64,000 nucleotides of DNA, taken from the NCBI GenBank assembly GCA_023381615.1, contig JAMCQL010000047.1, positions 24,657-88,656 on the forward strand, written 5' to 3'. Below are positions 51,546-60,992 of the stretch, piece by piece. The notes beneath the pieces were generated by a model that was not told the DNA's origin, ran no database searches, and saw only the letters and a list, made by a program, of their open reading frames with translations. Source of the stretch: Bacteroidota bacterium. Lineage in GTDB: Bacteria; Bacteroidota; Ignavibacteria; Kryptoniales; JAKASW01. Position 1 is the first letter of the stretch, and every line of letters starts with the position of its first letter. A program made the translations under genes and the position numbers.

Positions 51546-51650
51546 AAATAGCACACGGATTACGCCGATGACGCGGATTCACGCGGATTATCTTACATCT
51601 TCCATTTTGATCTGTGCAAATCTGTGTTATCAGTGTCATTCGCGTTCTAT
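51546..51650. repeat. Long imperfect palindrome, caca/gcgg-gatt type
   Basis: Left arm 51546-51588 (aaatagcacacggattacgc onward) and right arm 51609-51650 (gatctgtgcaaatctgtgtt onward) can pair over about 42 bases with mismatches and G-U pairs around a 20-base loop. Related copies or arms lie at 31703-31861 and 61165-61232. A small perfect hairpin, tgcggc-aaa-gccgca, precedes it at 51518-51532. It separates punA and the nucleoside ABC operon and is not coding. Confidence 0.7.
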
Positions 51651-51666
51651 CTTAGTTAAAAAGCCT

Positions 51667-52581
51667 TTACTTTTCCTTCTCATAAGGCACTCCATCTGCT
51701 GCTGGAGCGACGGCCTTTCCGATAAATCCCGCAAGAACAATTATCGTAACAACGTAGGGAATCATCTGGATGAATTGCGTTGGCAGTCCTGCACCTTGCA
51801 ATTGAATTTGAAGACTTTCGGCAAATCCGAAAAGCAGACATGCCGCTGCCGCGCCAAGCGGGTTCCATTTTCCGACTATCATTGCGGCAAGCGCTATGTA
51901 ACCGCGGCCGGCTGACATGCCGTCTGTGAACGAATGTTGGTCGAACGCGAGCCAGGTACCCGCAAGCCCTGCAAGTGCTCCGCTGATTAAAACTCCGTAG
52001 TACCTGTAAAGTGTCACGCTTATTCCAACCGTATCGGCGGCTTCCGGATTTTCACCAACGGCGCGGAGACGCAAGCCAAATCTTGTTTTGAAAATGATAA
52101 ACTGGCTCGCAACAATTATTAAGATTGTAAAAAGCACAAGCGGATTTCCGAAGAGGCGGGCAATGTCCGGCGACTGTTCAATGAAGCCAAGCTTTATGTG
52201 CGGAAGCCCGGGTATCCTGTCCGAATTACTCGAGCTGTGGAATAGAATCTCGAGTACGAACTTCGTGATGCCGACCGCAAAAAGGTTTATCGCAATGCCG
52301 GAGATTATCTGATCTGCTTTTATATTTATGCTTACGACGGCATGTATCAAAGCCGTGAGCAAGCCGCCCGCAATTCCGCAGAGAACTCCGATCAGCGGAT
52401 TTCCTGTGTAGTACGTCCCAACTGTCGCGGAAAAAGCGCCGTTGAGGATGATGCCCTCGAGCGCAATGTTGGTTACGCCGCCTCGTTCGCTGTAAACTCC
52501 GCCAAGCGATGCAAGCGCGTAGGGAACAGTGATCCTGATTGTTTGAGCAAGGAATGCAAGTGAAAATATTTGGCTAATCAT
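51667..52581 (-). CDS. Nucleoside ABC importer permease (BmpC/NupQ-like)
   Basis: The 304-residue integral membrane subunit has about eight helices, of the BPD_transp_2 family used by branched amino acid and nucleoside importers. The N-terminal half carries ALASLGGVYSERGGVTNIAL and EGIILNGAFSATVGTYYTGN, the loop GERGGVTNIALEG that is characteristic of nucleoside and simple-sugar permeases, and GAVGENPEAADTVG-like AVGENPEAADTVGISV. It overlaps the paired permease gene by 8 bases. The last gene of a four-gene minus-strand operon. Confidence 0.94.
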   Translation of the reverse strand: MISQIFSLAFLAQTIRITVPYALASLGGVYSERGGVTNIALEGIILNGAFSATVGTYYTGNPLIGVLCGIAGGLLTALIHAVVSINIKADQIISGIAINLFAVGITKFVLEILFHSSSNSDRIPGLPHIKLGFIEQSPDIARLFGNPLVLFTILIIVASQFIIFKTRFGLRLRAVGENPEAADTVGISVTLYRYYGVLISGALAGLAGTWLAFDQHSFTDGMSAGRGYIALAAMIVGKWNPLGAAAACLLFGFAESLQIQLQGAGLPTQFIQMIPYVVTIIVLAGFIGKAVAPAADGVPYEKEK

Positions 52582-53686
52582 TTATGCTCAACGTTCTTTT
52601 CTTCAAAAAGTTCGTTAGAATTTTTCTGAATATCTTGTTGGATGAAATGACAAAGATGATCACAATTGCCTGAAGTATGCTGACAAGTTCTTTCGGCACC
52701 ATCGTGTTAATGACCAGTCCGCCGTATTCTAACATTCCGAACAATAGCGCGGCAAGTATTACTCCGAACGGGTTGTTGTTTCCGAGAAGAGCAACGGCAA
52801 TTCCCATGAAACCGGTGCCGGTTGAAAAGCCCTCTTCGAAATAGTATTTGTATCCCATCACGAAATTTGTCCCGACAAGTCCCGCAATTGCTCCGCCGAT
52901 AGTCATGCTCAAAATTATATTTTTAGAAACGCTGATGCCGCCGTACTCAGCCGCTTTTGAATTGAGGCCGACGACACGCAATTCGTAGCCGTATCTGGTT
53001 CTGTCCACGTAATACCAGACAAACAAAGCCGCAATGAGCGCGACAAAGATCGAGAAATTCACCGGTGAGCCTTGAAATCCCGAGACGAACGCGTCGAATC
53101 GGGGAAGTCTGCCCGCGGGGGAAATCGGCGGCGTGTGAACAGTGGCAGGGACATTATAAAGATTTGTTACGAAGTAACTGACAAGCGCTGTGGCAATGAA
53201 GTTCAGCATGATTGTATTTATGACTTCATGTGCGCCGGTCTTTGCTTTTAAATATCCCGGAATAAATCCCCAGAGTCCGCCGCCAACCATTCCGGCGAGC
53301 ATCAATAATGGAATTTCTAAGTAAAATGGCACACCAAAAGTTTTCATGCCGACGAGCGCGGTGAGGAAAGCGCCAATCTGCAATTGCCCCTCGGCGCCGA
53401 TGTTGAAAAGTCCCGCGCGAAAACAGAGCGCCACGGACAAACCGGCAAATATCAATGGCGTTGTCTTGAATAAAAGCTGGCCAATCCCGTAAGTGCTGCC
53501 GAGCGTTTGCGAGAATAATATCGAGTAAACCTCGAAGGGATTTTTCCCAACCATCACGATGAAGATTGCACCAACGGCAAATGACAAAACCACAGCAAAA
53601 AGTGGTATTAAAAAATTCTGAGTTATCGGGTGTTCAAGTACCGACGTGATCCCGACAAGTCGGGGCAAGTGCTTTTTGGCTGTCAT
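52574..53686 (-). CDS. Nucleoside ABC importer permease (NupP-like)
   Basis: The 370-residue second permease has about ten helices and belongs to the BPD_transp_2 family. It carries FAGLSVALCFRAGLFNIGAE and GLNSKAAEYGGISVSKNIIL, the conserved cytoplasmic coupling loop, and FIPGYLKAKTGAHEVINTIM. It overlaps both neighbours (8 bases and 4 bases), so it is expressed with them. With the ATPase and the lipoprotein it forms a complete importer for purine or pyrimidine nucleosides. Confidence 0.94.
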   Translation of the reverse strand: MTAKKHLPRLVGITSVLEHPITQNFLIPLFAVVLSFAVGAIFIVMVGKNPFEVYSILFSQTLGSTYGIGQLLFKTTPLIFAGLSVALCFRAGLFNIGAEGQLQIGAFLTALVGMKTFGVPFYLEIPLLMLAGMVGGGLWGFIPGYLKAKTGAHEVINTIMLNFIATALVSYFVTNLYNVPATVHTPPISPAGRLPRFDAFVSGFQGSPVNFSIFVALIAALFVWYYVDRTRYGYELRVVGLNSKAAEYGGISVSKNIILSMTIGGAIAGLVGTNFVMGYKYYFEEGFSTGTGFMGIAVALLGNNNPFGVILAALLFGMLEYGGLVINTMVPKELVSILQAIVIIFVISSNKIFRKILTNFLKKRTLSIND

Positions 53687-55212
53687 TTTGCTTCTCGGAT
53701 CAATTCTTGGTTTGAACCTGTCATGTAAAGTCCGAGTTCGCTTTCTTCTACTTTGTTGTCGGGGAAGATCTTGACAATTCTTCCGCTGTACATCACTGCG
53801 ATTCGGTCGGATAAACTTAGTATCTCATTCAAATCTGCGGAGACAAGCAAAATGGCTTTCCCGGAATCTCTCGCTGTAACTAAAGTACGGTGAATGAACT
53901 CGATCCCGCCGATGTCTACGCCGCGAGTAGGTTGGCTGGCAATTATGACTTCCGCATTTCGAGAAAGCTCTCGTGCGATGATGACTTTTTGTTGATTGCC
54001 GCCGGACAATCCTCGCGTTATTGCGTTTGGATCAGGCGGACGAACGTCGTATTTCTGTATGAGAAGTTCGGCGTTGCTCGTAATTTCCGCGCGCTTCATA
54101 GAAAGTCGTGAGCTGAATTGCGGAAGAGCCTGCAGGCTGAGTATAAGATTTTCTTTTATAGAAAGATCGATCACGAGTCCGCGCTTTATCCTGTCCTCTG
54201 GGACGTGAGCTAACCCGCGTGCAAACACTTCGCGCGCATTCAATCCTACGATCTCAACGCCATTTATTGTGATTGAGCCGGAAGTCGGTCTGATGAGGCC
54301 GGTTATGCACTCGACGAGCTGAGACTGTCCGTTGCCTTCCACGCCGGCAATTCCAAGAATTTCTCCGGAAGCCACATCAAGTGAAACACTCTTCAGCGCT
54401 TCAACGCCGCGCCTGTCAACATAAGTAAGCTCTTTCACTCCAAGGACGGGAGCGCCGGCCTTATGTTCGGATTTTTCGACCCTCAACAATACCGGTCTGC
54501 CAACCATGAGCTGTGCGATTTCCTGCGGGTTTGTCTTGGGAGTCTCAAGATGCCCGACAATTTTTCCTTTTCTCATAACCGACACGTGGTCGCTGATCGC
54601 CATTACTTCATTCAACTTGTGCGTAATGAGGACTATTGTTTTGCCTTGCTCTTTTAATTCAGCAAGGATCTTGAAAAGCTGAACTGTCTCCTGCGGAGTT
54701 AAAACTGCGGTTGGTTCATCGAGAACTAATATATCGGCTTTGCGGTAAATTGCTTTCAATATCTCGACTCTTTGTTGAATGCCGACGCCGACGTTCTCGA
54801 CTTTTTCAGTGAGCGGAACATTCAGTGAGAATTTCTCAGCAAGCTCGGAGATTTCTGCCGTTGTTTTCTTCAGATCGATAAAGAAATTCTTCGTCGTCTC
54901 TGCGCCGAGAACGATATTTTCGAGAACGGTCAGCGGTGGTACGAGCATGAAGTGCTGGTGAACCATTCCGATGCCGAGTTTGATGGAGTCGTGCGGAGAC
55001 TTGATGGTCACTTCCTTTTCGTGGATGCGGATCGCTCCGGCATCGGGCTGGTAAAGTCCATACAAAGTTTCCATCAAAGTAGTTTTGCCGGCGCCGTTCT
55101 CGCCGACAAGGGCATGAATTGAACCGGCTAAGACTTTCAGAGTTACGTCGTCGTTCGCAACTGTGCGCGCGAACCGTTTAGTTATGTTAAGAAGTTCTAT
55201 CGCGTATGGCAT
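53683..55212 (-). CDS. Nucleoside ABC importer ATPase, two-domain
   Basis: The 509-residue ATPase has two ABC domains in one chain, as in simple-sugar and nucleoside importers. The first Walker A is GENGAGKTTLMETLYGLYQP with the downstream GVGIQQRVEILKAIYR signature and LVLDEPTAVLTPQE. The second has AGVEGNGQSQLVECITGLIR, GGNQQKVIIARELSR and VIIASQPTRGVDIGG. The second domain's degenerate Walker A (GNGQSQL) is family-typical. It overlaps the downstream permease by 4 bases and starts 12 bases after the lipoprotein gene. Confidence 0.96.
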   Translation of the reverse strand: MPYAIELLNITKRFARTVANDDVTLKVLAGSIHALVGENGAGKTTLMETLYGLYQPDAGAIRIHEKEVTIKSPHDSIKLGIGMVHQHFMLVPPLTVLENIVLGAETTKNFFIDLKKTTAEISELAEKFSLNVPLTEKVENVGVGIQQRVEILKAIYRKADILVLDEPTAVLTPQETVQLFKILAELKEQGKTIVLITHKLNEVMAISDHVSVMRKGKIVGHLETPKTNPQEIAQLMVGRPVLLRVEKSEHKAGAPVLGVKELTYVDRRGVEALKSVSLDVASGEILGIAGVEGNGQSQLVECITGLIRPTSGSITINGVEIVGLNAREVFARGLAHVPEDRIKRGLVIDLSIKENLILSLQALPQFSSRLSMKRAEITSNAELLIQKYDVRPPDPNAITRGLSGGNQQKVIIARELSRNAEVIIASQPTRGVDIGGIEFIHRTLVTARDSGKAILLVSADLNEILSLSDRIAVMYSGRIVKIFPDNKVEESELGLYMTGSNQELIREAK

Positions 55213-55224
55213 TAAGAAGTGCGA

Positions 55225-56250
55225 TTACTGTGTTGGCACTTTAATTTGTCCGTTTATGATTTGCAGTCTCAAGGCTTCAACTTTCTGGTAAACGCTTTCC
55301 GGAATGAGCGGCTGGTTGTTCTTGTCATAAACAAAATCAACTCCATTATCCTTCAGTCCAAACACTTCGGCTGTGCCGCCTTTGAACTTGTTTTCTTTCC
55401 ACTGTTTGATAATGTCATAAACAGCCACGTTGCCTTTCTTGACCATACTGGTGAGTACGTAACCTGGAGCTTCATTCCACTGGTCCAAATCGACACCGAT
55501 GGCGTACTTTTTCATCTCACGCGCCGCTTCGAAAACTCCGAGTCCGGTTACGCCGGCAGCATGATAAATAATATCAGCGCCCTGGGAGTACTGGCTAAGC
55601 GCAAGCTCTTTTCCTTTAGCCGGATTCTTGAACGCCTCTCCGGTAACGCCGGCATACGCGACGAGTATTTTAGCTTTCGGATTAACATACTTCACGCCGG
55701 CTTCATAACCCGCTTGAAATTTTCTGATAAGCGGAGATTCCATGCCGCCGATAAAGCCGACAGTATTTGTCTTCGTCATCAAACCTGCAATCGCGCCTAC
55801 CAGAAACGAACCCTCTTCTTCTCTGAACTCAATTGCTATCAGGTTTGGCGGCAGCGGCTTGCTTGGATCATACGAGTAGTCTATACAGGCGAACTTTTTA
55901 TCTGGAAAATCCTTGGCTACGTTCGTAATATCATCGGTGAAAATGAAACCGACTCCGAAAATTAATCCGATACTTTTTTGATTTGCGAGCTGACGCAGGG
56001 CAGACTCTCTGTCTGAGCCGCCGCCCGGCTCGATGTATTGGTATTTTATTCCAAGGCTGTCTTTCGCCATTTGCAGTCCTTGGTAGGCGGCATCGTTGAA
56101 CGATTTGTCGCCGCGACCGCCGACATCGAACACGAGTCCGACCTCACTGTTTGGCGAAGCGCTCGGCTGACCTTTCCCGCAAGATTCAAAGAGAAAGGCT
56201 GCACCACTCAATAGGACTACTGTAAGAAAGACCGAAAAACCTTTTTTCAT
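55225..56250 (-). CDS. BMP-family nucleoside-binding lipoprotein
   Basis: The 341-residue solute-binding lipoprotein starts at ATG 56250 with AGGAG seven bases upstream. The signal peptide KKGFSVFLTVVLLSGAAFLF is followed by a Cys in FESC that is probably lipidated. BMP (PnrA/Med) features: VGLVFDVGGRGDKSFNDAAY, IFGVGFIFTDDITNVAKDFP, VGFIGGMESPLIRKFQAGYE, and YHAAGVTGLGVFEAA. It captures nucleosides for the permease pair. It is the first gene of its importer operon and follows tdk by 66 bases. Confidence 0.95.
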   Translation of the reverse strand: MKKGFSVFLTVVLLSGAAFLFESCGKGQPSASPNSEVGLVFDVGGRGDKSFNDAAYQGLQMAKDSLGIKYQYIEPGGGSDRESALRQLANQKSIGLIFGVGFIFTDDITNVAKDFPDKKFACIDYSYDPSKPLPPNLIAIEFREEEGSFLVGAIAGLMTKTNTVGFIGGMESPLIRKFQAGYEAGVKYVNPKAKILVAYAGVTGEAFKNPAKGKELALSQYSQGADIIYHAAGVTGLGVFEAAREMKKYAIGVDLDQWNEAPGYVLTSMVKKGNVAVYDIIKQWKENKFKGGTAEVFGLKDNGVDFVYDKNNQPLIPESVYQKVEALRLQIINGQIKVPTQ

Positions 56251-56316
56251 TTTTGGCTCCTGTACTAAGAAATGACGAGGTTAGCTGTCCGGAAGTGCCG
56301 TAGGAATTGATCCATT

Positions 56317-56892
56317 TCAATCCGAGGGTGGTACGAAACATTTTCTGCATCGGGCTTCGTAAATGTCCTTTGCTCCGACAAGCACACGCTCGCCCTGGTG
56401 AGTCTTGCGCTGAGTTCTGTCCGCCGGATTCCCGCAAACGACACAAATTGCGAGCGTTTTTGTGATATATTCAGCCACGGAAAGAAGCTGTGGAATAGGC
56501 TCAAACGGTTTTCCGCGGTAATCTTGATCGAGCCCCGCGACTATGACTCTTTTACCGGCAGAGGCTAGCGACTCACAAACTTCCACAAGCTCCATTCCAA
56601 AAAATTGTCCTTCGTCGATGCCGACCACTTGAGCATTTTTGGAGAGGGAAGGGATTTCAAGAGCAGAGTCAACCACAACCGACTTCAGCCTGTCATCGCT
56701 GTGTGAAACAATGTGGTCATCGCTGTATCTTTTGTCGATGCGCGGTTTGAATATCGCAACGTTCTGTCGAGCGATCTCGGCACGGCGAAGTCGACGGATC
56801 AATTCTTCCGTCTTGCCGCTGAACATGCATCCGCAGACTACTTCGATCCAACCGGTCTCCCGCGGCGCGTAATGTAAACTAATCTCTTCCAT
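56317..56892 (-). CDS. tdk: Thymidine kinase (type II)
   Basis: The 191-residue enzyme phosphorylates thymidine with ATP. The P-loop is GCMFSGKTEELIRRLRRAE, Walker B is VVGIDEGQFF with the catalytic Glu, and the zinc ligands lie in CVVCGNPADRTQR and the C-terminal CRKCF. The lasso segment KDIYEARCRKC follows. The length is usual. It overlaps the 3' end of cdd by 14 bases and continues the nucleoside operon toward the BMP lipoprotein. Confidence 0.97.
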   Translation of the reverse strand: MEEISLHYAPRETGWIEVVCGCMFSGKTEELIRRLRRAEIARQNVAIFKPRIDKRYSDDHIVSHSDDRLKSVVVDSALEIPSLSKNAQVVGIDEGQFFGMELVEVCESLASAGKRVIVAGLDQDYRGKPFEPIPQLLSVAEYITKTLAICVVCGNPADRTQRKTHQGERVLVGAKDIYEARCRKCFVPPSD

Positions 56893-57301
56893 TTAATAGA
56901 GTCTTTGATGTGAACGCTTCTGGAATAAGCGAGGAAAGTTTTTGTTTTTTTACTTCGCCTTTCATGTTAGTCATATAGACTTCGATGTCGCCGGCGAGTT
57001 CATACAAAACTTGTCTGCAGGCGCCGCACGGAGTGCAGAAATCTTTAGCATCTGATACAATTGCGATTCGTTTGAATTTTGATTCGCCCGCGGTGATTGC
57101 TGTCCACAGAGCAATTCGTTCGGCGCACATCGACAACCCGTAACTGCTCGATTCGATATTGAAAGCGGAGTAAACATCGCCCGCCTCCGTTTTGATTGCC
57201 GCTCCGACGCGGAAGTGCGAAAACTTTGCTTCGGATTTTTCTTTCGCTTCGTTTGCGGAGGCGATGAGTTCGGAAACAGATTGAGTTATTGCTTTCGACA
57301 T
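56879..57301 (-). CDS. cdd: Cytidine deaminase
   Basis: The start is taken as ATG 57301. An ATG at 57370 would add 23 residues unlike the family. The 140-residue tetrameric-type enzyme deaminates cytidine and deoxycytidine. The zinc site is CAERIALWTA (Cys-Ala-Glu) and TPCGACRQVLYE (Pro-Cys-x-x-Cys). FSHFRVGAAIKTEAGDVYSA and NIESSSYGLS are the substrate-site residues. It is the 5' gene of the minus-strand salvage run (cdd-tdk-importer-punA). Confidence 0.96.
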   Translation of the reverse strand: MSKAITQSVSELIASANEAKEKSEAKFSHFRVGAAIKTEAGDVYSAFNIESSSYGLSMCAERIALWTAITAGESKFKRIAIVSDAKDFCTPCGACRQVLYELAGDIEVYMTNMKGEVKKQKLSSLIPEAFTSKTLLNGRD

Positions 57302-57415
57302 TTCAGAAAATATACCAGCAGGTATACAGAAAATCAAGGTTGTGAAGGGCTTCGTGGCACAGTCAGTCATGGAGTGATAACGTGAGCGTATTTGAAACGC
57401 ACGAGAAGTGGAGAG

Positions 57416-59515
57416 CTACTTCTGCGCCGGAAGAGTCGTCAGAGAAGTGTATTTGTAAACTGTCGGAAAATCTAAACCTCTTTCAAAGTCAGAGGAAAAG
57501 TATAGTTCGTGGTTGATGACGGTCATGTCCTCCACGCTTCCGTGAACGGCAAAGAGTTTTGTCGGAGCAGTGTTACTCTTGAATGACCAGACACTGGTGG
57601 AATCCTTTGCCTCAAGTGAAGCAAAGAAATTTTCGCCGTCGGCGCATAACAATGAAATGTGAAAAGGCGCGGGAACTGTCGCCAAGCTGTGGTCAAATAG
57701 GTCGTATGTTCCAATCGAATGTGACGCGTTTAGTGAGTCGATGACAAAGACAATATCTGAATTCCTGCTGTTGTTGAAAGCAAATTTTGTTATTCTAAAT
57801 GGCAGCAACGCCACGCTGTCAACCACAACGATATGTCTGCTTGGAAGTCCGACAATGTATAGTTTACCGTTTTTCAGGAAAGCACCATAGTCTCCCTCTG
57901 CGCTTACTGAGGGTGCTGTGCCATTGAAAGATGCAGCTGCCTCTTCTATCCTGAAATACGAAACCGTCTGTTCTTCTTTTGTCGTTTCAATGGCGTAGTT
58001 TTCTCCGTGTTGATCGGAAACAAACCGGTAGCAGTTGCCGGCAATACGATCCTGCGAAGACGACTCAAGTTCTTTGAGGGGAACTCGGTAAGGCGCGAAA
58101 TGTCTCGAAGCGGAATCGTAACCGACGTAAGTCAACTTTCCTTCATTTAATCCCGGGCTGAATGCAATACTTTTCAGTTCCACACCTTTTAGAGCCGGAG
58201 TTACCGGCAGAGAGCTCGTATTTACTGACGAGCGGTCTCCGAAATAGAGAGTTACCGTAACTGCAGCGGCGATCGAGGCGGTGATTATCGTTCGAATCGC
58301 CCACAGGTGTCTTGGCACAAGACGTAATTGGAAACTGAGATAGAAAGCATAAAGCACGATCAACAGGAAGAATCTTTCGTACAGCAAAAAGGGACTTGAG
58401 ACTTTGAGATAAATTTCCAAAGCCGCAAAAATCGGTAAACACGATAATGCATAAAGCACAAGGAACAGTCTTGCGATTTTTGTATTGCCCTCGCTAAGTG
58501 CGATCTGCACAAGGCTTATAACTGCCGGCGCAAGCAGGACAAGTTCAAATGTTGTCCCCGTTGGCGACAAGAAAATTATCGGAAAGGTTGCCGCTATTAA
58601 AGATTCTCTCGGACTTTTTCTTTCAATGCCTTTGTAGAAGAAATAAGCTGAAGGCACAACAATAATCGCTTTGAAAATTGATATCGCCAGAACGTACGCG
58701 CTTCGTGATTGAATCAGCGGGTGAATGTTGAGCGTGTTGTCAAATACAAATATCCGTCTGAAGAACGACCACGCCGTTTGATAAGAAATTGAGTACGGAT
58801 TCTGAATTCTCCCATTGATATAAAAAGGAAAAACCTTCTGCAGATAATAGACAATCGTCGGTTTGCCGACTATCAAATAGGTGAAAATCAAAACGATGAC
58901 AGAAGTGATTACGAAGTAAAGAAATGCCCGCCATTTTTTTGACAAAAGAAAAAGCACAGCGGGAATCGCCGCGAATACTTTGAATGGAAAGATCAATCCG
59001 AGAAGCACCCCGGCAGCTCCTTCTGCGTTAATGACAAGGGAGTAGAACGCGAGCACGAAAAGCAGCGTGAGAATTATGAAAGGCTCACTCGATCTGAAGT
59101 TCGCCGCCAGTGCAAACGATGAACTCAAGGAGACCATATAAGCCATTCCAACCGAAGAATTCGCAACTTTGGACGAGGCGTGGACGAGCAGGACAAACGC
59201 CGCGACGTTTGCGCCCGTCAAGAGAAATCTTGAGATCGCCGGTGAAGGAAGTGCCACTATGGAGTTGACAAGAATGGAAGGCGGGGTCGAAACCGCGAAA
59301 GAGAAAATTCCGTTAGACAGCCCGCTTGCGTCGATGAGCTTTTGAAAATCGGGAAAACGGTAAAATAAGATAGGGTTAAGTCCAAGCAAGAAATTTTTGC
59401 CAGCCACATAAATCGGAATGAAGTTTCCTTCGACTCGAAAGAACCCAGGCAAGACGCCGTAGAGAACTATGAAGAGTGCGGAGACGAGGACGAATATTCT
59501 GGCGACGAGTCGCAT
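57416..59515 (-). CDS. GT87-like polytopic membrane protein with C-terminal beta-rich domain
   Basis: The start is taken as ATG 59515, two bases after the upstream stop, so there is no overlap. A TTG at 59563 in the same frame is possible. The product is 699 residues. About twelve helices cover 1-450, with the N-terminal loop GNFIPIYVAGKNFLLGLNPI and a lumenal YRFPDF segment typical of the GT87/DUF2029 glycosyltransferase group. Residues about 460-700 are soluble and beta-rich with repeated strands, like a propeller or a periplasmic binding domain, for example APSVSAEGDYGAFLKNGKLY. The family is usually membrane part only, so the added C-terminal domain is unusual. Substrate unknown. It follows the metallophosphoesterase gene directly. 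Confidence 0.7.
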   Translation of the reverse strand: MRLVARIFVLVSALFIVLYGVLPGFFRVEGNFIPIYVAGKNFLLGLNPILFYRFPDFQKLIDASGLSNGIFSFAVSTPPSILVNSIVALPSPAISRFLLTGANVAAFVLLVHASSKVANSSVGMAYMVSLSSSFALAANFRSSEPFIILTLLFVLAFYSLVINAEGAAGVLLGLIFPFKVFAAIPAVLFLLSKKWRAFLYFVITSVIVLIFTYLIVGKPTIVYYLQKVFPFYINGRIQNPYSISYQTAWSFFRRIFVFDNTLNIHPLIQSRSAYVLAISIFKAIIVVPSAYFFYKGIERKSPRESLIAATFPIIFLSPTGTTFELVLLAPAVISLVQIALSEGNTKIARLFLVLYALSCLPIFAALEIYLKVSSPFLLYERFFLLIVLYAFYLSFQLRLVPRHLWAIRTIITASIAAAVTVTLYFGDRSSVNTSSLPVTPALKGVELKSIAFSPGLNEGKLTYVGYDSASRHFAPYRVPLKELESSSQDRIAGNCYRFVSDQHGENYAIETTKEEQTVSYFRIEEAAASFNGTAPSVSAEGDYGAFLKNGKLYIVGLPSRHIVVVDSVALLPFRITKFAFNNSRNSDIVFVIDSLNASHSIGTYDLFDHSLATVPAPFHISLLCADGENFFASLEAKDSTSVWSFKSNTAPTKLFAVHGSVEDMTVINHELYFSSDFERGLDFPTVYKYTSLTTLPAQK

Positions 59516-59517
59516 TC

Positions 59518-60720
59518 TTAGGATTTTTTCATGAGAGTGAAGACTGTGATTTCCGGCGGACAATTCACGCGGACGGGCAATCCCACAGTTCCTACTCCGC
59601 GGCTGACATAAAGTATGGAATCGCCGCGATGATACTTGCCCGAAACATACGGTGAAAAAAGCGCGGCAGGAGTCAGTTTAACGCCCAAAAGGTTTGCAAG
59701 GACTATTTGCCCTCCGTGAGTATGCCCGCTGAGCATTACGTCATAACCTCCCGCGATGGCATTATCGAAGTAGTACGGCTTGTGACACAGGAGAATGCGC
59801 GTCGTGTCTAAAGAATTTGCTTCATAAGCAACTTTAGTGAAGTCTGCCCGGCTTCCGTCGTCGACGCCCGACAACATGAGCTTGAAACCGTTGATATCCA
59901 ATTCTGCAGTCGCATTTCGCAGAACAGAGATTTGGTTCTCCTCCAATTTCTCCGTGATGGTATTCGGATTTGCGAAGAAGTCGTGGTTACCGAGACAAGC
60001 ATAATTCCCAAATTTGGATTTCAATCCCGAGAACGACTTCACGAAGGGAATGATTTCATTTGTCCGGCTCGTCACAAAATCGCCCGGAATAAAAATCAAA
60101 TCGGGTTTCAGCTTATTTATTTCTTCCGTGTACTTGCTCATATCATCTTCCGTCATGTACAGCCCGGCGTGGATGTCGCTGATCATCACAATTCTCAAGC
60201 CCTGCAATTGAGGAGGCAAGTCCTTGAGCCGCAATGAAACATCCTCAATCTTATAGTCATCGCGGTTGTAAATACTGTACATCGAACCGATAAAAGTATA
60301 GCCGCCGATGCCAATTGCCGTCTTCTTCAGAAACGATCGCCTGGACTCAGAAGGCAATTCTTGTGTCTTCAGAGTTTTTTTAGCTTTCTTTTGAATTCGG
60401 AAAGTTTTCAGTATGAACTTTACGACAAACGTTATGAGGGCGACAAACAAAATCGCAATGCTTAAAGTCTGATATGCGTAAAACGGCATCATAATTAGTT
60501 TTCGGGCTAAGCCTTGATAAAAAACCTGCGGAGTGAAATGTATGAATAGAAAGGGAAGATTAATCAGAACGAAAATGAACGGAAGATACCTTCTCGTGAA
60601 TTTTGCGTTTACACCAATTCCGACTAGATACTTCGCAACGATTCTGTAAACAACGAACTGGGAAGCTAACGTAAGACCGATGATAAGCAATAAAAAGAAA
60701 TGGAATGGAATGAACGGCAT
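59518..60720 (-). CDS. Membrane-anchored metallophosphoesterase
   Basis: The 400-residue product has four helices in residues 1-125, then a calcineurin-like phosphoesterase domain at about 165-400. The di-metal motifs are visible: RIVMISDIHAGLYMTEDDMS (D-x-H), PDLIFIPGDFVTSR (GD), YACLGNHDFFANP (GNHD), LLCHKPYY and VMLSGHTHGGQIVL (GHTH). This is the YkuE/YaeI-like arrangement with a longer N-terminal membrane part. Such enzymes cleave phosphomono- or diesters outside the cytoplasm, often of UDP-sugars or lipids. The substrate here is unknown. Confidence 0.93.
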   Translation of the reverse strand: MPFIPFHFFLLLIIGLTLASQFVVYRIVAKYLVGIGVNAKFTRRYLPFIFVLINLPFLFIHFTPQVFYQGLARKLIMMPFYAYQTLSIAILFVALITFVVKFILKTFRIQKKAKKTLKTQELPSESRRSFLKKTAIGIGGYTFIGSMYSIYNRDDYKIEDVSLRLKDLPPQLQGLRIVMISDIHAGLYMTEDDMSKYTEEINKLKPDLIFIPGDFVTSRTNEIIPFVKSFSGLKSKFGNYACLGNHDFFANPNTITEKLEENQISVLRNATAELDINGFKLMLSGVDDGSRADFTKVAYEANSLDTTRILLCHKPYYFDNAIAGGYDVMLSGHTHGGQIVLANLLGVKLTPAALFSPYVSGKYHRGDSILYVSRGVGTVGLPVRVNCPPEITVFTLMKKS

Positions 60721-60992
60721 CTATTTAGAAAAATCTCCTCTCATGGGTTTCATACAAGTTAGCAGATTTTAATAATTTTTGACAGCCAAAAGCTGTCTGA
60801 CATACGCTTGCCGCGTCAAATGCTCAATATTTGTGGGACCTCGATCAAATTACAATATTGGGGAGGAGTGAAGTTTTTCATTATATTGACTTTTAAAAAT
60901 GCCAAACAAATTGAACCGCACTAATTAGCCCAGATTTATCATTAGAACTCTTGTCCTAGGGACGCGGCCGAAAAGTCCATCAGCAAAAGAAA

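Noticed and set aside
51499..51915. 138-residue plus-strand ORF across the palindrome
   Set aside because: It reads through the long palindromic repeat and antisense to the permease gene.
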